This document shows positions 1-10,400 of a stretch of 64,000 nucleotides of DNA, one piece after another. The number at the start of each line of letters is the position of its first letter. The first letter of the stretch is position 1. The stretch covers positions 1-64,000 of the forward strand of contig JALLLS010000033.1 in NCBI GenBank assembly GCA_025094145.1, given 5' to 3'. A program made the translations under genes and the position numbers. Origin of the DNA: Spinellus fusiger. Lineage: Eukaryota > Mucoromycota > Mucoromycetes > Mucorales > Phycomycetaceae. The notes under the pieces are model-generated. The model ran no database searches. It was not told the DNA's origin and saw only the letters and a program-made list of their open reading frames with translations.

Positions 1-69
1 TTCTAATACTATATTTATCTTCAAGACCAACAAATAATTTTAATGAACTTGGGGCTAAAATTTGATCCT

Positions 70-395
70 AAAATTTTAAATGTATGTTGTAAGACTGCTT
101 TCCAAAAATGGATATTTTGTCATTTGTGTTCCTGAGCAACTAAAAAGAAAAATGATGAAAGGTAGTAGTGATGCATGAGCAACACAGAATACTACAAAGC
201 ATTATGTCATTGACACTCTTGCAGCATATCAGCAAATGTATACCTGACATTATATTTTATAGTAGTAGAATAGTAAGAGAAAATAAGTATAAAAGAAGTG
301 TACATTTGAATGAATAAAGAGCAGAGTTTAACCACACATTAACTGGCTGGATTCCTTTGATATCTAAGATCAAAGACAACATGTATCTGGTATTT
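70..395. repeat. Diverged repeat shared with 17745-18048
   Basis: This stretch aligns by eye along most of its length with 17745-18048, including the shared words gtaagactgctttccaaaaa and gagcagagtttaaccacac. Differences are mostly C-to-T or G-to-A at positions that are CpG in the other copy (gatgcgtgag against gatgcatgag; ctggccgg against ctggctgg). In both places the block precedes sequence related to the 499-aa gene, so it may be its upstream region or the tail of a transposon. No coding capacity is seen. Confidence 0.75.
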
Positions 396-399
396 TAAT

Positions 400-1185
400 A
401 AGTGATCTTTAAACTATTTATTGTATCAGAAGTAAAAAAAAAAGTGATCTGAAATATTATTTAATTAAGTCATAAAGTTGCCTTACATTTGGTAGATTTT
501 TAGCTACAAGCTATTAAAATCCAATATTCCTGATAGTATGGTTAAGGACTATAATTGCTATCAAGATTCAGACCAGAAGATCAGCCCTGTAAGGATCAGG
601 GTTAGGACTAGAGAAAGAAGCAGAGGTACTAGGTGTTGTGTGTCAGAACAGGTAGGAGAGCAAGAAGAGAATAAAAGTAAGAGACAAGGGAAGACAAGAA
701 CAGAGTATAGGAAGAAAACAGATATCAGAATATTGTTTTATTTTAACAATTCATTGAGTATTTATACTAGAGAGTTCTATACTGCAATCTAATTCTATAT
801 TATTTAATAAAACAATCTAATGATTATAACAAAAGCCAAGACAAAGATAAGAGCAGGAAAAGAGAGACTTATAATGGTTGAGACAGATGGTAGACTAATG
901 AGTTTGTCTGGGACAAGACCAATGGTGATGTCCAAATTACTTTCATAATTTGCCAAGAACAAACTATTCATTAAAAGCCCCCTTAATTTTTTAATCAAAA
1001 AATATACAAAAGATGGTATATTGGACTTTGAAGATGTTTGTTTCAGTCAACACCATCAAAAGATTGTGGGAACTGTCTTGGATGAATTGCATCTCAGCCT
1101 GTTGATTACTGTTACCCCAATGGAATAGAGTGTGTGATTATTCAGACAAGTAGAAAGTAATAAGACTGAACAAAGATAATTTTTA
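400..1185 (+). pseudogene. Decayed copy of the 499-aa gene at 18341-19840
   Basis: Bases about 450-587 and 981-1140 match 18590-18720 and 18725-18880, the part of the intact gene coding for residues about 80-180. The reading frame is destroyed by stops and small indels. Almost every difference is CpG to TpG or CpA: over a 26-base stretch the intact copy has three CpGs (ttcgttt, caacgcc, atcgaaa), and all three are TG or CA here. The copy is interrupted by a 388-bp insertion (588-975) and ends near 1185. Only the N-terminal third of the gene is represented. Confidence 0.85.
588..975. mobile_element. Insertion with 5-bp target duplication, solo-LTR-like
   Basis: The pseudogene is split by 388 bp that is absent from the intact copy. 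The bases AGCCC occur immediately before (583-587) and after (976-980) the insert, and once at the corresponding site of the intact copy (near 18719). This is the signature of a 5-bp target-site duplication. The insert starts with TG, has no transposase ORF, and contains AATAAA-like words, as an LTR would. It ends in AAA rather than the expected CA, so the solo-LTR reading is an inference. No second copy is visible in the window. Confidence 0.6.
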
Positions 1186-1269
1186 TTAAGTGAAGAGTAG
1201 TTCATTATTTATACTTTTTGTGGGTGCTTATCCTTCAGTGGCATTCTACCTTTTGGTAGTTAATGATTA

Positions 1270-4200
1270 CACACCAGGAGATTTTTCTGGCCTTTAAGCA
1301 ATGATATCTTTGCCTTTTAAAACTGAAAAATTATTGCCTTTTATGGAAATATACTTGAAATCAAAGGTTTGCAAGTATCCAAAATTTTCTTACCTTTTAT
1401 GGAATACCTCAATATCAAATTGTATTATCAATAAAAATATTGTTTATGAATAAAATTGTTTATTATAATAATATAGCTAATAATATAGCTAATAATACTG
1501 TAGCTAATAATATACTATTACTATAGCTACTGCTTTTCTAGGTATATTCCTTTATAGCAATAGAATCTATACCCTAGAAGCCTTATGCTTTAATATTGGA
1601 AGATAGATAACTATGCTCAGGAGTATACCCTAGACAGCCTAGACACCTTAGACAGTATAAAAGGAAAAAGACCACTTGAGACTGACTTGAGAAGAGTCTC
1701 AACTTATCTAATAACAGAAGAGTGTATTAGTAATAATTCAATAAGAGAGATAGTATGCTTACCTTTTAGTTAATACTTGTCTTGAGAATAATAAGCCATG
1801 TGCTATCTATTAAAAGAAGAGTCAGTACTATGTCTTGTACATTGCAATGAGCTCAAGCCCAGATGATGACACTGCTTACCTTTTTATCTCAAAAATAGCC
1901 TTTGGTAGTGTCTATCACCTACTATTGTTTTTCTTTGTTAATAACCACACATTACCTTGCTTATTTATGCTCATCTTAACAAGTAATTAAGTATCAAATA
2001 TTATGGGCAGTGTGAAAAACAACAAAACAATAACAGACCAAAGATTAAAAAATATTTTGATTTTGGTGATGTATCACTTTAGCCTCTACTTTCCAATAAT
2101 TTATCAAGTCAAAACTCATAAGTCAAACAGCTCACCCTCTTTCTGTTTTTATATTGAAATCTCTTTTACCATGTCCCTCACCACCATCAACTTCAAGAAA
2201 AATGAAATTCCCACCTGCACTGTCTGCCAGATGATTTTCAAAACAAAGAGAAATCTGAAATCACACCTTTCTACTCATAAAATGTAAGAATAATCTCAAG
2301 TCTAAAAGTAATGTTGCTCATTCTCTACTATGAATAGTTTCATGCCTGAGTCTTCTTCTGGGTATTTATTGTAGAAACAGAAGCATAGAATGATAAGAAC
2401 CAAGCTCATCATGATTTCTTTCTATTGTTTACAGACCTCTCCCTGCCATCACCACAGTCTTCCATGTAGAAGAGAAAGGTGATGATGACCAGGAGTTTGT
2501 TGTTGAAGATGAAGAAGTTCTTGAGTTTGTTGTTGAAGATGAGGAAGTTCTTGAAGAAGAACCTCTTTGGGTTACCAGGGAAAATAATTTTGACAGCAGC
2601 AACAACACCTTTGGGGAGACTGCCTCTGTAAATAATATCTTCCCATTCTTGACAAAGCTGGAGATGATCATGCATTGTTTCTTTACTGAAAATGAGGAAC
2701 ATATCTTGAGAAGATTTTCAGGAGAGATCATCACCTTGTACAAAGATGTGAGAGAGGCTTGTCTTGCCAATTCTCAGGAGAAAGTCCCTGCTTTAAACAA
2801 GGTTCTTAACCTTAAGAAGAGGGTGAGAAGCCATGTCCCCAAGTTCCCCACCACCACCCATAATGTTACAGTGGTTGAAACCTGCAAAGGCTTGCCCCCC
2901 ACCACCACCATTCACCAGTTCTCTATGAACAAACCCTCCAAGCATTTGAGGCTGCTCACCACCAACCCCCTCAAAACAACAATGCTCTCTGCCTTGCCAG
3001 ACAGAACACCTGAACAGAGTGTTTTGCCTCAGCAAGGGGAAAAATGGAAGACACACCCACTATTCCAGCACTCAATGGTACTTCTGTTGATCTCTGGGTT
3101 GGAGATGTAGTGTGCACCTCTCCTGGTGAAACAACAACAACAACAACATACAAGCTTGCCTCTTTCTTCATGCAACATGGTAGACTGATGGCTGAGGCTT
3201 ATGAGGAGGCAACTGGTTTCTCTCTTGGCAGCACTGTAATACTAGATATTGTAAAAGATATCCAACTTCCTTCTCACTCCCACACCAACTCTACCACCCA
3301 CCATCCTCTCAAGAGAGCTGTCATCAATTCCAACAGACAGTTCATGCCAGTCAAGATTGTGCCTATAAACTTGTTTTTGGACAACACAAGTGGCAATACC
3401 ACAAAAAAGTGGAACAAGTTTGAGAGTTGGGTGTTGTCCCCCACTGCTATGCCCTTCAAAGAGCAGAATAGGGCTGAGAACATGTTCTTTCTCTGTACCA
3501 GTAACAAGCTTTCAGCAGTTGAAATGCTTCCTGACATTGTAAAAGACCTCAAGGCATTGGAGAGAGGCATGGTGATGTTTGATGTGGAGTTTGGAGAGTC
3601 TGTTCTTGTTGTTGGTGTACTTCACCTCATCATGGCAGACAATCCCATGCATGTGGCAATTGCATATAGTCTTAGTCCCAAGACTAGGCTCCTGTGTAAA
3701 AAGTGTTTATGGAGAAACAAAGGTGAAAGAGCAGTAGTGGTTGGTGCCCCTACAAGAAGAAGAGAGGAGTTGGTGGAGATGTGCTGACATTGTGAAAACA
3801 ACCCTAACAATGCCAGCCTAAGAAGTAACCCCAGCACTGGCTTCAAGCTAACTGGTGGTGAAGCACTTTTATCTCTTGAGTTGTGGGATCCCTACAAGGA
3901 TTGCCTGGTGGAGATACTCCACACTATCCTCCTTGGTGTTGCCAAGAGTCTTGTGATTGGCATGGTGCCATTCTTCACTGAGAAAGAAATCAGGCACTTG
4001 GAAGAAATCTTCTTCCAGTACAGTTCAAGAGCTTTCACAAGAAAGCACCATACTCCTTTCTGCCATTGTGGCTCTTATCTTGGAAGAGACTTTGAAATAA
4101 TTGTGCAGCAAATGCCTATTATTTTGAATCTCTTGATCCAAAATAACCTCATTGTTGTCACCAATGAGAAAACAATCATACATGATTGTTTTATAAAACT

Positions 4201-5388
4201 TGGTTCTCTTGTTTCTCTTCTTTATGTACAAAGAATCAAGCTCTTTCTGGATGTCTTTGTTTATAAGGTGAGGTGCATCATGCAAGAGTTGGTCAGCACA
4301 ATCATCCAGTATGATGCAATACCAGCTTTAAACAAGTCTGTGAAGAAGATGGTCATTGGTGGCACTCTCAAACTCCATCTCCTCAGCCATCTTTGTAAAG
4401 ACATTTCTTGCTTTGCCTCACCTATTCATTTTGAAACAGAAAGAGGTGAGCAATTCAATAAGTTCATTTTTGAACAAATTATCTTCACCAACTGACAGTT
4501 GCCCTCTCAAGATGTTGCTATTTCCTTTGGGAAAAAGTACATGTCTTCACATGTCTTTCAAGGCAGGTACCAGGCTATGGTGGCCTCTTTACTGCTGGAG
4601 CTGAGGTAAAGCTGCTTCAACAGTCTTGTCCCCTCACAATTTCCCATGAGTTAGTAGACAATAACAGCAGCTCCAAAAGCATTGTTGTTGGTCTGGCTGG
4701 GCTCTTTTCCTTTTTTTCTGGTGCTTCCCCCATCTTTGGTAAGGTTATTGCCACTGATATAAAGAAAAACACTGCCACCATCCTTCCTTTCAACTTTCAA
4801 CTTGCCTCTGACAAAACTCTATCTACCCACCCACAATATTTTATATTGGCTGTAGAAAGCCCCAACTCTCACACTATTTTTTCCTTGGGTCAAAAGAATA
4901 GCATCAGAAACAATGTTGTCTTGCCCTTGAGCACTACAATTGTAGTAGCTTTTGATGATGTAGTTGTTGTAGAGGCAGTTGACATTCAGTCAATGAATGA
5001 ATGCACTGTGCTCAATGTAAGTAAGTTTGGCTCTCTTTTGGACAATGACCACTAGAGTCAATTCAGTGCAAGTCCCACAATAAATATTTTTAAACATTGT
5101 TATGCTGCAAATACTGTGGGTTTAAGGATAACATATTATGTTAACAGAGGAATATCAGTGACTGAGTTATAAAATTAAGAAGATTCTTGTTCTATTTCTT
5201 GTCTTTACAGCCAATTTTCTACTTTATAATTGCAAAGTCAATTATCTTTGCTCTGATAGGCAGGCAGAGTTTGAAATCAACCATCTGGACAACAAAAAGA
5301 CATTTTCAAACACATTATTCAATCATAAGAAGATTTTGATTTTATCCCCAGTATATTTCCTTTTATATCCCAAAAATCTCCTGGTGTG
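1270..5388 (+). mobile_element. Plavaka/CACTA-like DNA transposon with 17-bp perfect terminal inverted repeats
   Basis: CACACCAGGAGATTTTT at 1270-1286 is the exact reverse complement of 5372-5388, and TA flanks both sides. The interior holds a broken transposase gene (2171-5055). The outer ~110 bp on the left are also closely related to the left end of the Fanzor elements at 27901 and 49335, and the right ~180 bp to 18050-18231. A short tandem run based on aatatagctaat lies at about 1470-1530; otherwise 1400-2170 shows nothing recognisable. I read no CG dinucleotide anywhere in this 4.1-kb element. Confidence 0.85.
2171..5055 (+). pseudogene. Plavaka-type transposase (C2H2 finger plus Tnp2-like catalytic region), degenerate
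   Basis: The ATG at 2171 opens a short exon with a C2H2 zinc finger (CTVCQ...KSHLSTH). A GT-AG intron (about 2285-2434) joins it in phase to an acidic linker (repeated VVEDEEVLE). The catalytic region follows: DNTSGNTTKKWNK near 3380, ADNPMH near 3640 followed by LLCKKC, and WDPYKDCLVEILHTILLGV near 3881. These match the order seen in Plavaka transposases. The frame is broken by a one-base slip at an A run near 3040, an in-frame TGA at 3785, another at about 4493, and a shift near 4570. Both TGAs sit where arginine is expected (E-M-C-R; N-R before the QLPSQDVA segment), consistent with CGA to TGA. The last piece ends at 5055. Not functional as it stands. Confidence 0.8.
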
Positions 5389-5589
5389 TAGTTCATGACA
5401 TAGCTTATTGATAGATGCAACCATATAGTTGGTGTAGATTATCTATCCTATGGTAGTTTACATAGGTGTAGCTTTATGGTTGGTGCAGCTGTTCTACCTA
5501 ATGGTAGACTACATGTTGGAGCCTTATGGTTGGTTTATTGAAGCACACCATTATAGAGCCATCTATTATGTCTTTAATTTTAATTGTCT
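5389..5589. other. Short non-coding spacer with a degenerate ~50-bp duplication
   Basis: Between the Plavaka right end and the LINE remnant there is no gene. A loosely repeated motif (atagttggtgta / tatggttggtgcag / tatggttggttt) recurs about every 50 bases. Confidence 0.4.
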
Positions 5590-5955
5590 TTGATAGGTCT
5601 TATTTAATCCACTAAGGATTTATAGATGAAGGCAGCTCATTAAGTGTCTGATAATAATTTGAGCTTAGAAGGTTAATTTGTAGTTATGACCAATCAGTGA
5701 GATGATACAGAGATGTACTATGGTACTTGTGTGCATTCAGGCTTTCATACAGTATTCTAAATGTTACAGCATACTAATCATGTTGACCAATTCATGAAGA
5801 ATCTTTGGATTGAAGTCAGAACATGACACATGGGTTTCTTGTAAGGCAAGGATGTCAAGTTTCATGGAGCATAGGTATCAAATAATTAAGGAGCATGTGT
5901 TGAGGTGGCCAGTTTTTACTAGCCCTCTGCAATTCATAGTGGCTACTCTAATCAT
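5590..5955 (-). pseudogene. LINE ORF2 start: apurinic-type endonuclease fragment
   Basis: From the ATG at 5955 the minus strand reads MIRVATMNCRGL, then a TGA, then MKLDILALQETHV. These are the first two conserved blocks of the exonuclease-endonuclease-phosphatase domain (the N of the first motif and the E of Q-E-T-H). The TGA lies where an arginine fits and is explained by CGA to TGA. Homology fades below about 5740, with weak traces to about 5590. The rest of ORF2 is absent. Confidence 0.75.
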
Positions 5956-7245
5956 AAACAGAGTGGTGGGAACTCCTCTTCTTTATCTCCCATTTTAAGG
6001 TCCAAGTCCTCTTCTTCCTCTTCTTCATTGTTATCAACATGAGGGTCTACATAAAACTCCTCTTGGTTGGAGGTATCCACATGCATATAACCTTCAAACA
6101 CAGTTTGCTTGGTCAGCAGAGGTGAGTCAAGGGTGCCTGGTACTGTATACTGAATGTTGGGTGGGTTTGGGAGTGAACTTCCCTCTTGAACACCAGCTGT
6201 TGTAATAGCAGGTGTCTTACAGGTGGAATCTTCTCTTCCTAGCAACTTTTCCTTTGTACTCTTAGGAGAAAGAGTAAGAGCTACCTTTGAAACAGAGATT
6301 ATAGGCCTAGCTAAAGGAATTTTTGGAGGCTGGGGAGCCTTGGGGATGTCTATGGTGGTAGAGACAGTCTTCCATTGGCACTTACTAGGATCTGCCTCTG
6401 AGGGAGGAATCATGGTACACTTGGACTGCAAATGCCCAACAGTATGGCATAAGAAGCAAGAGCATAGTTCCTTGGGTTTGCTGGGGCAGTTGGCCACGTC
6501 ATGACTCATTGCTTTACAATATTTACAGTGGGCTCCCATGTGTAGCCAGGTAGCCAGGAACTTGTGTTTGCTGTCATAAGTCAATCAATGACTCAGTGTC
6601 TTGAGAAGCTTCTCTGAATTTGGAGGGTGAGTCATAAATATGACCCAAGCCTTGGTAGAAGTGGTTGTCCTCATATACAACAATCTTCTGGACTACACCA
6701 AAGGGAGAAAGGCACTCACAAAGACCAGCAGCAAGAACATGATAGGGGAGCAGAGAGAGCTGGTTAAAATTCAGTCTAAGCAGCTTATCCTTGGAGGAAA
6801 CTACAGGATGAGCCAAAATGGACACACCATTGGCAATAATAGGAGAGGTGCAGGCCTTCTTGCAAGAGGCTCTGTCACCAAAATGAAGTTCAATATACTC
6901 AAATTTGTCCTTTTTCTTGGACGTGAGGCCATAGTAGGAGCCTCTGGGATATACCTTGCTCAAGACAGGCCAAAATGCAGCATATACTGCACTCTTGGAA
7001 AGGGGGACCTCAAACATAATTGAGTGAGCTGTTGTACCATGTTGCCATTCCTGAGGACAAGCATGAGGGTCTTCTGACCCAATAACCACCTCTACATGGT
7101 GGTTCACAGGAGGACTAGAAGTGCTTTTCTGAGCTGCTCTAGCATAAGAAATGGGAGCTACAAGTGGTGGTGTGGGTGTTGTTTTTGTGGTTGGCAATGG
7201 GGGTTGCTTGGGAGGGCTCTCCAGAGTTGTTTTGGGAAGAGCCAT
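5952..7245 (-). pseudogene. LINE ORF1: RRM-like gag with two zinc knuckles
   Basis: The first ATG is at 7245. A proline-rich N-terminus (KQPPLPTTKTTPTPP) leads to an RRM-like region with a segment FGVVQKIVVYEDNH followed by GLGHIYD. After a one-base frameshift near 6580 the protein continues with two cysteine clusters, CKYCKAMSHDVANC and CFLCHTVGHLQSKC, which are CCHC-type knuckles, then a low-complexity acidic tail. The product would bind the element's RNA. Its stop codon overlaps the ORF2 start as ATGA (5955-5952). Joining the two frames needs the frameshift to be undone, so this copy is dead. Confidence 0.78.
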
Positions 7246-7266
7246 GCAGTGCACCTTTTTTAATAT

Positions 7267-7490
7267 TGTTCAAAATATAGAAACAAAAGGTGTGTTTGGT
7301 AATAAAAGAAGTATATTTTGCAAAGCTTTTGATGTCTAAAGAATAGCTAGCTTTTATACCTTTTCTAATCATAACAGTCTATCTAAAAATACTAGAGCAA
7401 TTTCTTCTGAAACATTAGCCAAGTCTTTCCATCACCTCAGCATATTGAGTGTATGAGGCTTCCTAATTTTCAATATACTCCAGTGATTGT
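7267..7490 (-). repeat. 3' LTR of the gypsy element (approximate outer end)
   Basis: The words tgttcaaaa, agaaacaaaaggtgtgttt and agcaat..cttc recur in the same order as in 12495-12735. The boundary at 7267 (TG on the plus strand, CA on the minus strand) is clear. The boundary towards pol near 7490 is estimated. Confidence 0.7.
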
Positions 7491-7496
7491 GAATAG

Positions 7497-10400
7497 CTAT
7501 GTTTTGTCAGTGGACTCTTCTTCCACATAGTCTTGATCTGAGTCTTTGATCCTTGTTCTTGTTTTTGGCCTCAAAGGTGGACTGACCAGCAAGGTCATGA
7601 TGTCTTCATGGCATGGATTCTCATACTGATCCCTCCAGCTCTTCATCTTCTCAGTAGCCTTTCTTTTGTGGCCATAGAGGCTTGTCCCCAAAGCCAAAGG
7701 AATTTCTTTATGCTCTGAAGGCTGCTGATCTGCAGTAGCATCTTCTCTGGGATCTTCCTTTGAATCCTCATCTTCATAGTCTTCCCCTTCTGGATCATTC
7801 TCTTCTGGATCTTCTTCTGGATCCTCTTCTGGATCTTCTTCTGAATTGTCCTCTTCTGGATTTCTTTCCTTCTCTCTACCAGGCTCTTCTACTTTGTGGC
7901 TACTCTGATCCTTTGCAATTTCTCCATTGTCTCTTTCCAGAATGGAAATCTCCTCCTGATTGCCTGGCTTTGATGAATCTTCAGGTTGGGTGGTCTCACC
8001 TACTGTTGGCTCCTGGTCTGGTGGGGGAGATTCCAAACGTTGACCACCATCTTCTTCTTCATCTCAGTAATAGGGCATCAGCCTATCACTATGATAATTT
8101 TTTACCAATGGAATACCCCTGGTATCTTACAAAGAATATACCATTTGGTGTCTGGCTATCACCTGGAAAGGACCAGACTGTCTTTCCCACTGTTTGGACA
8201 AGTTTGATGCCTTGGGCAGTACTTTCACAGAAACCCATTCACCAGGTTTGAACCATCTTGCTTTTATGTTCTGATTCACTCTTTCAAGAGCCTTTCTTCT
8301 GGACATTGTTCTTTGCTCTGCACTAGATATGGTCAGTCTGTTTTCAAGTGCTTCAATGCTGCAGTGGTTGTCTTGATGAGTTATTATGCCAAAGGTCTTA
8401 GACTCCAGTGATTCTGTAGGATAGAGGTGCTCATATGGTGTGCATCCTATTGCTGCTGAAAAAAGTATGGGCATGTGAAGACACTATGCATGGTATGTGT
8501 TGTATCCATCCTTTGTTGTCTGGGTTATCCATCTTCAGTTTCTGCAGTTTGTCTTTGAATAGCCTCACAGCTATTTCTGCCAACTCTGACTGAGGGTGCA
8601 TGGCAGAGGCTCTGATATGGTAGATGTCCTTTTTCTCAAGAAAGCTTTGAAATTCTTTTGAGATGAATTGTCTCCCATTATCACTTGTCAGCTTTAGTGG
8701 AATTCCATGCTGCAGGAACCAGTTTGTCTTCAGAGCATCAATAATGGTTGCTGAAGTCATGTCAGCCACAGGATACACTTCATAATAGCCACTTGCTGAA
8801 TCAGTAGCTATCAGAGCATTGGTCTCAGGATCCTTGTCATCTCCCACACACAAAAGATCAATATATATGCTCACAAGCTTCAGATATAGCAGAAGTACTC
8901 ATAGGAGTATATGACCATTGCTGAACAGCATTCATTTGACAAGTATGGCATGACTTAACCACCTTCTCAATAATGCTTAACAGTCCTTCACACCAGATCT
9001 TTTCCATTACATACTTTTCTGTTTTCAAGATTCCTGGATGAGCTAGTCCTTTGTGTGTGTCTTTTACCCATCTTCTGGCCACGTTTCTAGGGAATACAGG
9101 CACCCAGATACCCATGACGCCAACAGCATGAGATGTATCCAAGCTCTGCAATACACCACCATTTACTTGCATTTTCTCCACTTCTCCCATATTGGGTGTT
9201 GGGTCTGTGTCCATTGCATTGCGTTGTTCTACCAGTTTTATCCATCTCTGGATTGTTGGGTCAATTTGTGCTTCAGGGACTAGACCATATGGTTCTTGCA
9301 TATCACCCAAGGCTATAGAGTGATAGGTTATGGTTCCCTTGGGGTCTCCTTCCTCCATGAACCCGTTTTCATCTTCACTATACATTTCTGTATCACTACT
9401 TTCATCTTCATCTTCAGGTACATAGTCCATGTCATTCTCATTGTCTGAGCCTGGTTCATCATCCCACAACACTATCTTCTCCATTTCATTATTAAGCAGC
9501 AATGGTTGTTCTACTTTGAAGGCTCCAACTATTTTTGAATCTTTGAGTTCCTTTGGTTTTCTTTTCTTTTGAGTCCGTGGTAAATCTAAGACATGTGAGA
9601 GCCAGTCTGCAGTCAACTGTGTCTCTCCAGAGTGGTGAACTACCATGTTTTGGTGTACTCCCAAACTACTCAACTCTGCTCTGAACCTTGAAAGGTCATC
9701 TCTGCAATTTTTTGTCTTGTGGGTGAATAGCCCAAGTGCAGTTGTAGCATCAGTTTCGATGACCAGGTTTGCACACCCATCCAGGTAAGGATAGAAATGA
9801 TTTATAGCGGCCACCATCCCATAGGCTTCTCTCCAGCCTGGGTGTCAGCTGCCTTGAGCTCCATCAAACACCTTTGAATAATATGCAACAGGGACTACAT
9901 CCTCTTGGCTTGGTGTAGGGTGTGTCAGAAGAACTGCTCCTATCCCAGCCTCTGCTGCATCCACTTGCAATGTAAGTGGTGCTCCTGTCTTTGGCACTAA
10001 GAGGTTCTTTGTATCTGTTAGTGCCTTCTTAAGGGCATCCCAATGCAGACCAAGGGAGTTCTTGTCTTCTTTGTTCAGGCATGTCTTTTTCCCAATCATT
10101 TTGTAGAAGGGCAATAGGATGGATTGGGACCATGGTAGATGTTCACTAATAGCATTGATCCCTCTGCACATTCTTTGTATGCCTTTTACCATCTTGGGCA
10201 TCTCCAGGGATAGCAGGCTTTTTATCCTGTGATCTGGCACTTTCCAACTCCCATCATTACTCCATTCTCTTCCCAACACAGCAACATCTCTTTCTCCAAA
10301 GAAAACACTCTTTTTCATGTTGATTAAGAGGTTGGCTTCAGCCAAACAACGAGCTACCTCTCCAATGTCTTTGAGATGTTCTGCTGCATCTTGGGTGGTG

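Larger units (their letters stand above)
5590..7245 (-). mobile_element. LINE (non-LTR retrotransposon), 5' part only
   Basis: On the minus strand an ORF1-like gag protein (7245 to 5952) is followed by the start of an ORF2 endonuclease (5955 to about 5590). No reverse transcriptase is found downstream, so the element keeps its 5' end and lacks its 3' end, the opposite of usual LINE truncation. Its ORF1 ATG is only about 22 bp from the end of the neighbouring gypsy LTR (7267). Confidence 0.8.

Noticed and set aside
2003..2170. N-terminal extension of the Plavaka zinc-finger exon
   Set aside because: The conserved finger follows the ATG at 2171; the upstream part is AT-rich and not family-like.
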